64,000 nucleotides of DNA from Nocardioides donggukensis. GTDB lineage: Bacteria; Actinomycetota; Actinomycetes; Propionibacteriales; Nocardioidaceae. Below, piece by piece: positions 35,061 through 43,163 of the stretch; positions within the stretch are counted from its first letter, which is position 1, and every line of letters starts with the position of its first letter. A model generated the notes under the pieces. It was not told where the DNA came from, made no database searches, and saw only the letters and a program-made list of their open reading frames with translations. The stretch is from NCBI RefSeq assembly GCF_014842875.1, contig NZ_JACYXZ010000001.1, positions 868,001-932,000 on the forward strand, written 5' to 3'. Both the position numbers and the translations under genes were made by a program.

Positions 35061-35431
35061 CCATCCTCCAAGACCACGGCCCGCCCGGAGTCCAGACGCC
35101 CCAACCGATCGGTATTGACGCTCGCCATCAGCGATCGGTCGGCGAACCTGGTGCAGCGCCCTGCTACGCCGGTGCCGTTCCTTTCTGTAGCCGAACCTGA
35201 GACGCGTAACTCCGCGCGGGACCGTCTGTCGGACTGGTGCGTGTCCCCGGAGGGTCCGCCCGGACGCCTTCCCGGGACCGGGTGCCATCCGGCGCGGCCC
35301 GAGCCTTGCGCGGGGTGTTCGGCACTCCGCCCGATCCGCCGGCCGTGGTGGGATCGGGCGGACGACTCTCTTGCCTCCCGGTGAGGGGAGAGGAGAATGG
35401 AGAGGCGTAGGCGCGAGTGTGGAGCAGGATC
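35061..35431. other. Intergenic region with a hairpin
   Basis: No gene is supported here. CCGCCCGATCC (35327-35337) pairs perfectly with GGATCGGGCGG (35351-35361) about 70 nt before the ANTAR-protein gene. It may be a terminator for upstream transcription or a leader hairpin. Confidence 0.4.
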
Positions 35432-36184
35432 ATGGCGGTCGATGACGGGTCGCCCGGTGATGGTGCCGGGCTGGCGGAGAGCGTGGCGGCGCTGGGTCGC
35501 TTCGTGGTCTCCGAGCAGTCCCTGTCGGAGTCGCTGATGCGCGTGGCCGAGTTGTCGCTGCGCGCCGTCTACGGAGCGGATGGTGCCGGGGTGACCTGGG
35601 TGGAGAAGGGTGAGCCGACCACGGTGACCGCCGCCGGTGACTTCGTGCGGCGGATCGACGAGATCCAGTACGCCCTCGACGAGGGGCCGTGCCTCGAGGC
35701 GCACGCCACCCAGCAGGTCGTCACCGTCGACGACCTGAGGCTCGAACGGCGGTGGCCGCGGTTCACACCCGCCGCGCTGGACTACGGGCTGCGCGGGGTG
35801 GTGGCCGCACCTCTGGCGGTACGCGGGACCAGACTGGGCGCGCTCAACATCTACGCGCTGCAGGAGGGTCTGCTCGACGAGGCGGCGGCGGCCACCGCCA
35901 CGCTGTTCGCCGAGCACGCCGCGGTCGTGCTGGCCAACGCCGAGGCGTTCTCCCGAGCCAAGTCCGAGGCCGTCACCCTCGGCCACGCGCTGACCTCGCG
36001 GGCGGTGATCGACATGGCCAAGGGCATCGTGATGGCTCGGCGACACTGCGGGTCACAGGAGGCCTTCGACCACCTCCGGCAGTTGTCCCAGGACCAGAAC
36101 CGCAAGCTGCGCGACGTGGCCCAGGACCTGGTGGACGAGGTCGCGGGAGAGACCGGCCACCGTGCCGATCCCGCCGCCGGGTGA
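35432..36184 (+). CDS. GAF-ANTAR transcription antitermination regulator
   Basis: The 250-residue protein has a GAF domain (about 20-170) and a C-terminal ANTAR RNA-binding domain (about 180-240; ALTSRAVIDMAKGIVMARRHCGSQEAFDHL). ANTAR proteins bind dual hairpins in mRNA leaders to prevent termination. The start is ATG 35432, preceded by GGAGCAGG; an in-frame GTG at 35417 is possible. Confidence 0.9.
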   Translation: MAVDDGSPGDGAGLAESVAALGRFVVSEQSLSESLMRVAELSLRAVYGADGAGVTWVEKGEPTTVTAAGDFVRRIDEIQYALDEGPCLEAHATQQVVTVDDLRLERRWPRFTPAALDYGLRGVVAAPLAVRGTRLGALNIYALQEGLLDEAAAATATLFAEHAAVVLANAEAFSRAKSEAVTLGHALTSRAVIDMAKGIVMARRHCGSQEAFDHLRQLSQDQNRKLRDVAQDLVDEVAGETGHRADPAAG

Positions 36185-36206
36185 GGGCGTCGGGTCCGGC
36201 GGTCAT

Positions 36207-36237
36207 CAGAGGATCGACCTCTGGCGCTCCGAAGCGC
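36207..36237 (+). other. Two adjacent small hairpins after the ANTAR gene
   Basis: CAGAGG-ATCGA-CCTCTG (36207-36223) is immediately followed by GCGCT-CCGA-AGCGC (36224-36237). The loops are 5 and 4 nt, not the 6-nt loops of known ANTAR targets, so a terminator role is more likely. The rest of 36238-36575 shows nothing I can support. Confidence 0.4.
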
Positions 36238-36575
36238 GTCGGGAGTATGGTCGTCTTGGTTGAGCAACCAGCCGCCCGTGGCCCTGCGACGAGAGCCCGT
36301 CCCTGCTCGACAGGTCGTGGCCACTGGCTCCCTGTCCCCACGAGGCGCGGAAGACCACCGCACCCAGGTTGCACCGTTTCGAGGGCGTCGACGGACGTTC
36401 CGGTGGGCGGTGCGGTCGCCGGCGGGCGGACCAGTACCGTCCCCTCCCCCCCATGGGGCGGACTGGGCCCTGGGTGCGGCTCTCGCCCTCCGGTGGGGCC
36501 CGGAGAGATGCCGACCCGGCAGCTCGCCCGGCACACGACGTACCTCTGGGTGCCTCTGCGTCGCGGTGCTGGGGG

Positions 36576-37076
36576 TCAGGCGTCGACCAGCGTCCGCACT
36601 GCGGCGTCACGGCCGTGCCGTTCGAGGACCTCGACGGACTTCGACTCCAGCATCCGGTAGGCGTGGAAGAAGGCCCCGAGCTCCTCGAGGAACGCCTCGG
36701 GCATCTCGAGCAGGTCGGTGATGTGGTCGGCGTGGTGGTCGGCCTCGGGTACGGCGATCAGCTTGGTCTCGTCCACGTCTCCCACCCGCAGCAGGTAGGA
36801 GCCGATGACCCGGCAGCGCACGTGCACGCCCGGGAACGTCGCCTCGTCGATCAGCACCAGCGCGTCCAGGGCGTCGCCGTCCTCGCCGTCGGCGCCGATG
36901 ACGTAGCCGTAGTCGCCCGGGAACCCCGCCGGCCCTCCCAGGCGGCGATCGAACCAGATCTCCCCGTCGTCACTCGCCTCGTACTTGTTGCGGCTGCCGC
37001 GGGGGATCTCCACCACGACGTCGCACCTGCCGTCGGCGTGCAGCTCGGAGCGGTCGAGGTCGTTGCTGTCGGTCAT
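36576..37076 (-). CDS. ppa: Inorganic pyrophosphatase (family I)
   Basis: It hydrolyses PPi to phosphate in the cytoplasm. The 166-residue length is typical. Conserved elements are VEIPRGSRNKYE, FPGDYGYV and the metal site DGDALDALV. TAGCGT ends 6 nt before the ATG, suggesting a leaderless mRNA. Confidence 0.95.
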   Translation of the reverse strand: MTDSNDLDRSELHADGRCDVVVEIPRGSRNKYEASDDGEIWFDRRLGGPAGFPGDYGYVIGADGEDGDALDALVLIDEATFPGVHVRCRVIGSYLLRVGDVDETKLIAVPEADHHADHITDLLEMPEAFLEELGAFFHAYRMLESKSVEVLERHGRDAAVRTLVDA

Positions 37077-37220
37077 CCCGGCACGCTAGCCCGGGGGAGG
37101 GCCAGGCGCCGATTCCCGGGCTGTCCGGCGGCACCCCCGTACGTCGGGTGCGGGCCGTGGGCTCTCCACAGGGGTCGGGGTGTGGTGGGTTGTCCGCAGG
37201 TGCCGTGGTGGGCGGGTTGT

Positions 37221-37236
37221 TCGAACGTGTGTTCGG
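37221..37236 (+). promoter_or_regulatory. LexA-type SOS box
   Basis: TCGAACGTGTGTTCGG matches the actinobacterial LexA consensus TCGAAC-N4-GTTCGA at 11 of 12 defined positions. It lies 14-29 nt upstream of the HNH gene start and just before a CAGGAT -10-like hexamer. Confidence 0.7.
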
Positions 37237-37249
37237 GCAGGATGGGTGC

Positions 37250-38692
37250 ATGACTTCCGTCCAGGGCATCGACCCGGTCCCCGACCCCGACCCCGGCCTC
37301 ACGCCGGGCTCCGGCCCGGGTGCCGGCCTGGGCGCCGCTCAGGGGGTCGAGCCGGGCGTCGGCCCTGCCGGACCGGGCGTCGGCCCTGCCGGGCCGGGTG
37401 CCGGCCCGGGTGCCGGCGCGGGGGCTGGCCTTGGCGCCGGGCATCCGGCGTCGGTGGTGGCGGCGGTGCACGCGGTCTTGGATCGGGTCGAGGTGGGTGA
37501 GCTGCCGGTGGGTCAGTACGCCGCGGTGGTGGGTGAGTGGGAGCGGGCGCTGCGGCGGATGGAGGCGGTGAAGCTGCGGTTGGTGGCCGCGGCGGCCGGG
37601 TCCAGCGTGGCCGCGGACGCGGGGTGTGCCTCGACCGGGGCGTGGCTGGCGCGGACCACCCGGACCGGGACCGCGGCCGCGGCCCGGGAGGCCAGGCTGG
37701 CCGCCGATCTGGACCGGGGGCTGCCGGCGACCCGGGCCGACCTGGACCGCGGGGGGATCTCCGCGCAGCACGCGGGGGTGATCGCCCAGGCGGTCTCCCG
37801 GTTGCCGGCGGGGCTGGACCCGGTTCGGGTCGCGGCGGTCGAGGCCCGGTTGGTCGACCAGGCCCGCCGGGTGGACCCGGCCCAGCTGCGGATCCTGGCC
37901 CGGCGGGCGCTGGCCGCGGTCGAGGAGGACCGGGCCCGTGTCGATGCCCACGAGGACGCCCAGCTGGGCGAGGAGGAGCGGGCCGCGGCGGCCCGGTCCC
38001 GGCTCACCCTGCACGACAACGACGACGGGACCCTTTCCGGGCACTTCACGGTGCCGTTGGTGGCCGGGACGGTGCTGAAGAAGATCCTCGACGCCCTGAC
38101 CTCACCGCGACGCGCCGCCACCGGCGAGAGCCAGGCCGGCCCCGGTGCCAGCGAGGCCGGGGCCGGGGTCAATGGGGTGGGGGTGCGGGACTGGGCCCAC
38201 GAGCGGGGGCTGGCCTTCGCGCAGCTGCTGGAGACCCTGCCCACCGACCGGCTGTCCTCGAAGACCGCCGCGACCGTGGTGGTCACCCTCGACGCCGAGA
38301 CCCTGCGCGGGCAGGCCCGGGCCGCCGGCCTCGACACCGGCGACCTGGTCTCGGCCGGCCAGGCCCGCCGGCTGGCCTGCCAGGCCTCGATCGTGCCGGC
38401 CGTCCTCGGCGGCCGGTCCCAGCCGCTGGACCTGGGCCGCAGCCGGCGGTTCTTCAGCCAGACCCAACGCCTGGCCGGCGCCACCGTCCACACCAGCTGC
38501 GCCGGCCACGACTGCCAGGTCCCCTACGCCTGGTGCGAGCTGCACCACGCCCACCCCTGGGCCCGCGGCGGCCGCACCGACCTGGCCGACATGGTCCCCC
38601 TCTGCGGGTTCCACCACCACCGCATCCATGACCCCGACCACCTCCACCAACGACTCCCCGACGGCACCATCCGCTTCCACCGACGCACCTAG
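37250..38692 (+). CDS. HNH endonuclease with DUF222 (13E12 repeat family)
   Basis: The 480-residue protein has a low-complexity Pro/Gly/Ala N-terminus (about 8-62) with tandem PGVGPAG-type repeats. A DUF222 domain (about 65-360) follows, then a C-terminal HNH nuclease motif (CELHHAHPWARGG ... LCGFHHHRIH). 13E12-type genes are SOS-linked in mycobacteria; the LexA box upstream agrees with that. The role is unknown. Confidence 0.9.
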   Translation: MTSVQGIDPVPDPDPGLTPGSGPGAGLGAAQGVEPGVGPAGPGVGPAGPGAGPGAGAGAGLGAGHPASVVAAVHAVLDRVEVGELPVGQYAAVVGEWERALRRMEAVKLRLVAAAAGSSVAADAGCASTGAWLARTTRTGTAAAAREARLAADLDRGLPATRADLDRGGISAQHAGVIAQAVSRLPAGLDPVRVAAVEARLVDQARRVDPAQLRILARRALAAVEEDRARVDAHEDAQLGEEERAAAARSRLTLHDNDDGTLSGHFTVPLVAGTVLKKILDALTSPRRAATGESQAGPGASEAGAGVNGVGVRDWAHERGLAFAQLLETLPTDRLSSKTAATVVVTLDAETLRGQARAAGLDTGDLVSAGQARRLACQASIVPAVLGGRSQPLDLGRSRRFFSQTQRLAGATVHTSCAGHDCQVPYAWCELHHAHPWARGGRTDLADMVPLCGFHHHRIHDPDHLHQRLPDGTIRFHRRT

Positions 38693-38727
38693 ACCCAGCC
38701 GCGACCGACTGACAAGACGGATCCCGC

Positions 38728-39591
38728 CTACTGGAGCAGGTGGGCGACCATCGCGCCCGCTGCGAGCTGCCCGGAGGCCGCGGCGACCAGCACCGACTGC
38801 ATCGGCATCGGCATCGCGGCGACATGCGCCATGTCTCCTGCGGCGTGGACGCCGCGAAGGCTGGTGCGACCCATTACGTCCACCTCCACGCACCCCGAGG
38901 AGAGCATGTGGAGCCCGAGCTGATCCGCGAACGGCGCCGCCTGGGTGAGCGCGGTCGCGACGAAGACGCCGCCGAACTCTGTCGACGACCCGTCGGTCAA
39001 CAGCACCCGGGCGCCGTCACCGGCGCGCTCGAGCCCGGCGACCTGCTCCTGCGCGAGGATCGTGACCGAGGAGGCGACCGGCTCCATGATCCGCCCGATG
39101 TGGGCGGCCTCCCCGACCACGGCGATCGGGCGGCCGGCGAACTCGTGACCGTGGCAGAAGGGACAGTGCGCCACCACGCTGCCGAAGAGCTCGGCGAGGC
39201 CGGGTGTGTCCGGGAGGGTGTCCCGGAGGCCGGTCGCCAGGATCACCCCTCGGGCGCCGAGGGTCTCCTCGCCGCCCTCGACCCCGACACTCACGCGGAC
39301 CCTGACGCCGAAGCCGTCGCCGTCGGGGACCACGGCCGTCGCCGGGTCGTGGCGGACCGTCACCGTGTCATAGGCCGCCAACTCCTTGTGCGCCGCCGTC
39401 CGGAACTCCTCGGGCGGAGTGCCGTCGCGGGTGAGGAAGTTGTGCATGTGCTCGGCCGGGGCGTTGCGGTAGCTGCCCGAGTCGAGCATCAGGACGCGCC
39501 GGTGGACCCGGGCGAGCGTGAGGGTGGCCTGGAGGCCCGCGGGGCCGCCGCCGATGACGACGACGTCGTACTGGAAGGTGGTGTTTGCCAT
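38728..39591 (-). CDS. Thioredoxin-reductase-like FAD/NAD(P) oxidoreductase
   Basis: The 287-residue protein has VVIGGGPAGLQA (FAD), redox pair CPFC (143-146), a weak NAD(P) motif (VVGEAAH, not GxGxxA) and a C-terminal GDMAHVAAMPMPMQSVLVAAASGQLA. It is about 20 residues shorter than TrxB. The unusual nucleotide site suggests a ferredoxin-dependent or NAD(P)-poor variant. It is divergent from a MerR regulator that probably controls it. Confidence 0.82.
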   Translation of the reverse strand: MANTTFQYDVVVIGGGPAGLQATLTLARVHRRVLMLDSGSYRNAPAEHMHNFLTRDGTPPEEFRTAAHKELAAYDTVTVRHDPATAVVPDGDGFGVRVRVSVGVEGGEETLGARGVILATGLRDTLPDTPGLAELFGSVVAHCPFCHGHEFAGRPIAVVGEAAHIGRIMEPVASSVTILAQEQVAGLERAGDGARVLLTDGSSTEFGGVFVATALTQAAPFADQLGLHMLSSGCVEVDVMGRTSLRGVHAAGDMAHVAAMPMPMQSVLVAAASGQLAAGAMVAHLLQ

Positions 39592-39604
39592 GTGCGCAAG
39601 GATC

Positions 39605-39628
39605 TGACTTCATGTCGACATGAAGTCA
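39605..39628. promoter_or_regulatory. Perfect 24-bp palindrome, MerR operator
   Basis: The half-site TGACTTCATGTC is followed by its exact reverse complement. The palindrome overlaps the MerR start codon. On the minus strand TTGACT lies at its upstream edge, 19 nt before GATCCT, which is the long-spacer promoter layout that MerR activators twist. Confidence 0.75.
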
Positions 39629-40048
39629 AGCGACGCTCGACCCGAGCTCTGGTCGATCGGGGAGATGGCCCGACGGTTCGGTCTCGAGACCCATGTGCTG
39701 CGCCATTGGGAGGACGTCGGGCTGCTCTCGCCGCACCGGGACGCGGCGGGTCGGCGGCGCTACGACCGGGACGACCTGGTCCGGATCGCGGTCGTGCTCC
39801 GCAGCAAGGCGGCGGGCATGAGCCTCCAGCACATCGTGGTCCTGCTCGACGCGGGGGCGGCCGACCGGCACCGGGTGCTCGAGGCGCACCTCGCCGACCT
39901 CGACCGTCGGATGGAGGAGATGCGGCGGTCGCGGGCGATGACCGACCACGCCCTGCGCTGCCGCGCTCACGACATCGCGACCTGCCCCCGGTTCCAGGAG
40001 GGAGTTGCAGACCTGGTGGCGGGCCGGACTCCAGCGCCCTGGTCCTGA
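39620..40048 (+). CDS. MerR-family transcriptional regulator
   Basis: The 142-residue protein has a MerR HTH (WSIGEMARRFGLETHVLRHWEDVGLLSPHRDAAGRRRYDRDDLVRI) and a dimerisation coiled coil (about 85-115). C-terminal cysteines (LRCRAHDIATCPRF) may sense metal or redox state. The ATG lies inside the palindrome, so binding probably also represses this gene. Confidence 0.9.
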   Translation: MKSSDARPELWSIGEMARRFGLETHVLRHWEDVGLLSPHRDAAGRRRYDRDDLVRIAVVLRSKAAGMSLQHIVVLLDAGAADRHRVLEAHLADLDRRMEEMRRSRAMTDHALRCRAHDIATCPRFQEGVADLVAGRTPAPWS

Positions 40049-40080
40049 TCGCGCCCGCTGGACCACAGCGTCCGGGCCGC

Positions 40081-40155
40081 GTCGGGCCGCCGCGTACGGA
40101 CCGCCGCGTCCGGGCCGCCGCGTCCGAGCCACCGCGTCCGGGCCACCGCGTCCGC
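40081..40155. repeat. 14-bp tandem repeats
   Basis: Imperfect copies of GTCCGGGCCGCCGC start at 40094, 40108, 40122 and 40136, with degenerate flanking copies. They lie between the MerR gene and a convergent SDR gene. Confidence 0.65.
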
Positions 40156-40166
40156 AGGGTCGGCGC

Positions 40167-40961
40167 TCAGACCTCGAGCGGGGTCACGTACGCCGAGCTG
40201 ATGCCGCCGTCGACGAGGAACTCGCTGGCGGTGATGAAGGACGAGTCGTCGCTGGCGAGGAACGCGACCGCCGCGGCCAGCTCAGTGGGCTCGGCGAACC
40301 GGCCCATCGGCACGTGCACGAGGCGACGCTGCGCGCGCTCGGGGTCGGCGGCGAAGAGCTCCTGGAGCAGCGGGGTGTTGACCGGTCCCGGGCACAGGGC
40401 GTTGATCCGCACCCCCCGGCGGGCGAACTCGACCCCCATCTCGCGGGTCATGGCGAGCACGCCGCCCTTCGAGGCGCTGTAGGAGATCTGGGAGGTCGCC
40501 GCGCCCATCACCGCGACGAACGAGGCGGTGTTGATGATCGACCCCTTGCCCTGCTCGAGCATGTAGGGCAGCACGTGCTTGCAGCCGTAGTAGACGCTGG
40601 TCAGGTTCACCTCCTGCACCCGGCGCCACACGTCGATGCCCGTCGACAGGATGGAGGAGTCCTCGGTGGGGGAGATGCCAGCGTTGTGGAACGCGACGTC
40701 GATCGAGCCGTACGCCTCGTGCGTCCGGGCGTAGAGCCGTTCGACGTCGGCCTCGTCGGCCACGTCGGTGCGCACGAACATGCCGCCGACCTCCTCGGCC
40801 ACCTCCTGGCCGAGCCGGTCGTCACAGATGTCCGCGACGACCACCCGGGCCCCCTCGGAGGCCAGTCGGCGCGCGGTGGCCAGGCCGATCCCGCCGGCGC
40901 CGCCGGTGACCACCGCTACCCGGTCGGCCAGCCGCTTGGTGAGGTCCTGCTGCTCGATCAT
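40167..40961 (-). CDS. Short-chain dehydrogenase/reductase
   Basis: The 264-residue SDR has the cofactor motif TGGAGGIG (19-26), NNAG-equivalent HNAG and catalytic Y161/K165 (YSASK). It follows the aldehyde dehydrogenase in the polyamine-type cluster, so it may reduce or oxidise a pathway intermediate; substrate unknown. Confidence 0.85.
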   Translation of the reverse strand: MIEQQDLTKRLADRVAVVTGGAGGIGLATARRLASEGARVVVADICDDRLGQEVAEEVGGMFVRTDVADEADVERLYARTHEAYGSIDVAFHNAGISPTEDSSILSTGIDVWRRVQEVNLTSVYYGCKHVLPYMLEQGKGSIINTASFVAVMGAATSQISYSASKGGVLAMTREMGVEFARRGVRINALCPGPVNTPLLQELFAADPERAQRRLVHVPMGRFAEPTELAAAVAFLASDDSSFITASEFLVDGGISSAYVTPLEV

Positions 40962-40983
40962 GGTCGCCTCCTGGGGCTGCTGC

Positions 40984-41030
40984 GGGGAAAGGGAAGGGGT
41001 AGGGGAAGGGAAGGGGTAGGGGTAGGGGGA
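40984..41030 (+). repeat. G-rich purine tract (G-quadruplex-prone)
   Basis: About ten runs of three to five G separated by A, AA or TA lie on the plus strand between the aldehyde dehydrogenase and SDR genes. The coding-strand mRNA would be C-rich. The plus strand is the template strand for both genes. Confidence 0.7.
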
Positions 41031-41067
41031 AGAGGAAGGAACAGGGGCCAGGGCTGGGGGAGTGGGC

Positions 41068-42426
41068 CTAGTCGTCGGCGAGGTAGACGGTCTTGACCTC
41101 GGAGAAGGCGTCGAGCGCGTCCGGGCCGAGCTCGCGCCCGAGCCCGGACTGCTTGAACCCGCCGAACGGCGTGTTGTAGCGGACCGCGGAGTGCGAGTTG
41201 ACCGACAGGTTCCCGGCCTCGACGCCGCGGGCCACCCGCAGCGCGCGGCCGACGTCGCGGGTCCAGATCGAGCCCGCCAGACCGTACGCCGTGTCGTTGG
41301 CCAGCCGGACCGCCTCCTCCTCGTCGTCGAAGGGCAGCACGCTGATCACGGGTCCGAAGATCTCGTCGGTGAACGCCGGGTCGTCGGGGCTCTCGGCGCC
41401 CAGGACCGTGGGCGGGAACCAGAAGCCGCCGTCCCCCGTGGGGCAGGAGCCCTGCACCAACACCTCCCGCCCGGAGACGTAGGAGGAGACCTGGTCGCGG
41501 TGGGCGGCCGAGATCAACGGCCCCATCTCGGTGGTCTCGGCGGCCGGGTCGGCGCAGACGAAGCCCTGGACGGCCGGGGCGAGCGCGGCCAGGAACTCCT
41601 CGAGCACCGGGCGCTGGACCAGCAGCCGGGACCGGGCGCAGCAGTCCTGGCCGGCGTTGTCGAACGCACCGGCAGGTGCCGCCGCCGCCGCGGCCGCCAG
41701 GTCGGCGTCGGCGAAGACGATGTTGGCGTTCTTGCCGCCCAGTTCCAGCGTCACCCGCTTCACCTGCTCGGCGCAGCCGCGCATGATCGAGCGGCCGACC
41801 TCCGTGGAGCCGGTGAACACCACCTTGCGGACGTCCGGGTGGGTCACGAAGCGCTCGCCCACCACGGACCCCTTGCCGGGCAGGATCTGCAGCACGCCCT
41901 CGGGGATGCCCGCCTCGAGGGCCAGCTCGCCCAGGCGCAGCGCGGTGAGCGGGGTCAGCTCGGCGGGCTTGAGCACGACCGTGTTGCCGGCGGCCAGGGC
42001 CGGGCCGATCGCCCAGCCGGCGATCGGCATCGGGAAGTTCCACGGCACGATCACGCCGACCACGCCGAGCGGCTCGTGGAAGGTCACGGTGGTGCCGCCG
42101 GCGACCGGGATCTGGTGCCCGAGGTGGCGCTCCGGCGCCCCGGAGTAGTACTCGAGCACGTCGCGGACGTTGCCGGCCTCCCAGCGGGCGTTGCCGATGG
42201 CGTGGCCGGCGTTGCGCACCTCCAGCTGGGCCAGCTCCTCGAGGTGGTCGTCGACGACCGTGGCGAACCGGCGCAGGAGCCGTGCCCGGTCGGCGGCCGA
42301 GGTCCGGCGCCACGACGAGAGCGCCCGCGTCGAGCGGGCGATCGCCTCGTCAGTCGCCGCCCGGTCGAGGCTCTCGACCTCGGCGATCGGCTCCGCGGTG
42401 GCGGGGTTGAGCACGGACGTGGTCAT
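41068..42426 (-). CDS. puuC: Aldehyde dehydrogenase (gamma-glutamyl-aminobutyraldehyde type, by context)
   Basis: The 452-residue NAD(P)-dependent enzyme has catalytic E228 (TLELGGKNANIV) and C262 (NAGQDC). In the Puu pathway this step oxidises gamma-glutamyl-aminobutyraldehyde. The assignment rests mainly on the neighbouring ligase and hydrolase. The ATG overlaps the hydrolase stop as ATGA. Confidence 0.82.
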   Translation of the reverse strand: MTTSVLNPATAEPIAEVESLDRAATDEAIARSTRALSSWRRTSAADRARLLRRFATVVDDHLEELAQLEVRNAGHAIGNARWEAGNVRDVLEYYSGAPERHLGHQIPVAGGTTVTFHEPLGVVGVIVPWNFPMPIAGWAIGPALAAGNTVVLKPAELTPLTALRLGELALEAGIPEGVLQILPGKGSVVGERFVTHPDVRKVVFTGSTEVGRSIMRGCAEQVKRVTLELGGKNANIVFADADLAAAAAAAPAGAFDNAGQDCCARSRLLVQRPVLEEFLAALAPAVQGFVCADPAAETTEMGPLISAAHRDQVSSYVSGREVLVQGSCPTGDGGFWFPPTVLGAESPDDPAFTDEIFGPVISVLPFDDEEEAVRLANDTAYGLAGSIWTRDVGRALRVARGVEAGNLSVNSHSAVRYNTPFGGFKQSGLGRELGPDALDAFSEVKTVYLADD

Positions 42427-43163
42427 CGGTGGCTGTCCTCCATGCGGTGGGCGTGCTGGATCAGGGCGGCGAAGAGCCGGTCGTCGGTGGGGTCCTCCTC
42501 GGGGTGGAACTGCACCCCGAGCGTCCAGGCGGGGCCCTCAGGCTCCAGTGCCTGCACGAGGCCGTCCGGCGAGCGGGCGGTGACCCGCAGGCCGTCGGCC
42601 ACCCGGTCGACGGCCTGGTGGTGGTAGCAGGGGACGGTCGTCGTCTCACCGAGGGCGGCGGCGATCCGCGAGCCGGGCTCGGTGCGCACCTCGACCTGGC
42701 CGTACTGGCCCGGGCCGGGCTGGTAGAGGGTGGGTCCGCCCGGCTCGGTCGCCATGCCCGGGACGACGTCCGGGACGTGCTGGTGGAGCGTGCCGCCCAG
42801 GGCGACGTTGAGGACCTGCACGCCGCGGCAGATCGCGAGCAGCGGCGTACCTCGCTGCAGTGCCGCGTGCACCAGCGCCAGGTCGTGGTCGTCCCGATAG
42901 GGCTCGGGGCGGGTCGTGGGGTGCGGGTCCTGTCCGTAGCGGGCCGGCTCCATGTCGCTGCCGCCGATGACCACGAGTGCGTCGAGCAACTCCAGGACGG
43001 AGGTGTCCGTGCCGATCGGCGGCAGCAGCAGCGGCGTGCCACCCGAGCGGACCACCGCCCCGACGTACGTCTCCGGCGTCAGGGCCGCCACCCGGCGCCA
43101 GTCGCCCCACGCGGCCTCCTTGAAGTACGTCGTGAGGCCGACCCGGGCGGCCCGGCCGGTCAC
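42423..43163 (-). CDS. puuD: Gamma-glutamyl-GABA hydrolase-like class I glutamine amidotransferase
   Basis: The 246-residue protein has nucleophile C112 (LAICRGVQVLN) and a C-terminal FHPEE triad motif, in the peptidase C26 form of PuuD. It releases the gamma-glutamyl group from the pathway product. The start is GTG 43163, overlapping the ligase stop as GTGA. Confidence 0.86.
   Translation of the reverse strand: MTGRAARVGLTTYFKEAAWGDWRRVAALTPETYVGAVVRSGGTPLLLPPIGTDTSVLELLDALVVIGGSDMEPARYGQDPHPTTRPEPYRDDHDLALVHAALQRGTPLLAICRGVQVLNVALGGTLHQHVPDVVPGMATEPGGPTLYQPGPGQYGQVEVRTEPGSRIAAALGETTTVPCYHHQAVDRVADGLRVTARSPDGLVQALEPEGPAWTLGVQFHPEEDPTDDRLFAALIQHAHRMEDSHR

Noticed and set aside
37250..38692. 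Homing endonuclease or intein
   Set aside because: The HNH motif is preceded by a DUF222 domain in a stand-alone gene. There are no splice-junction motifs or host gene.
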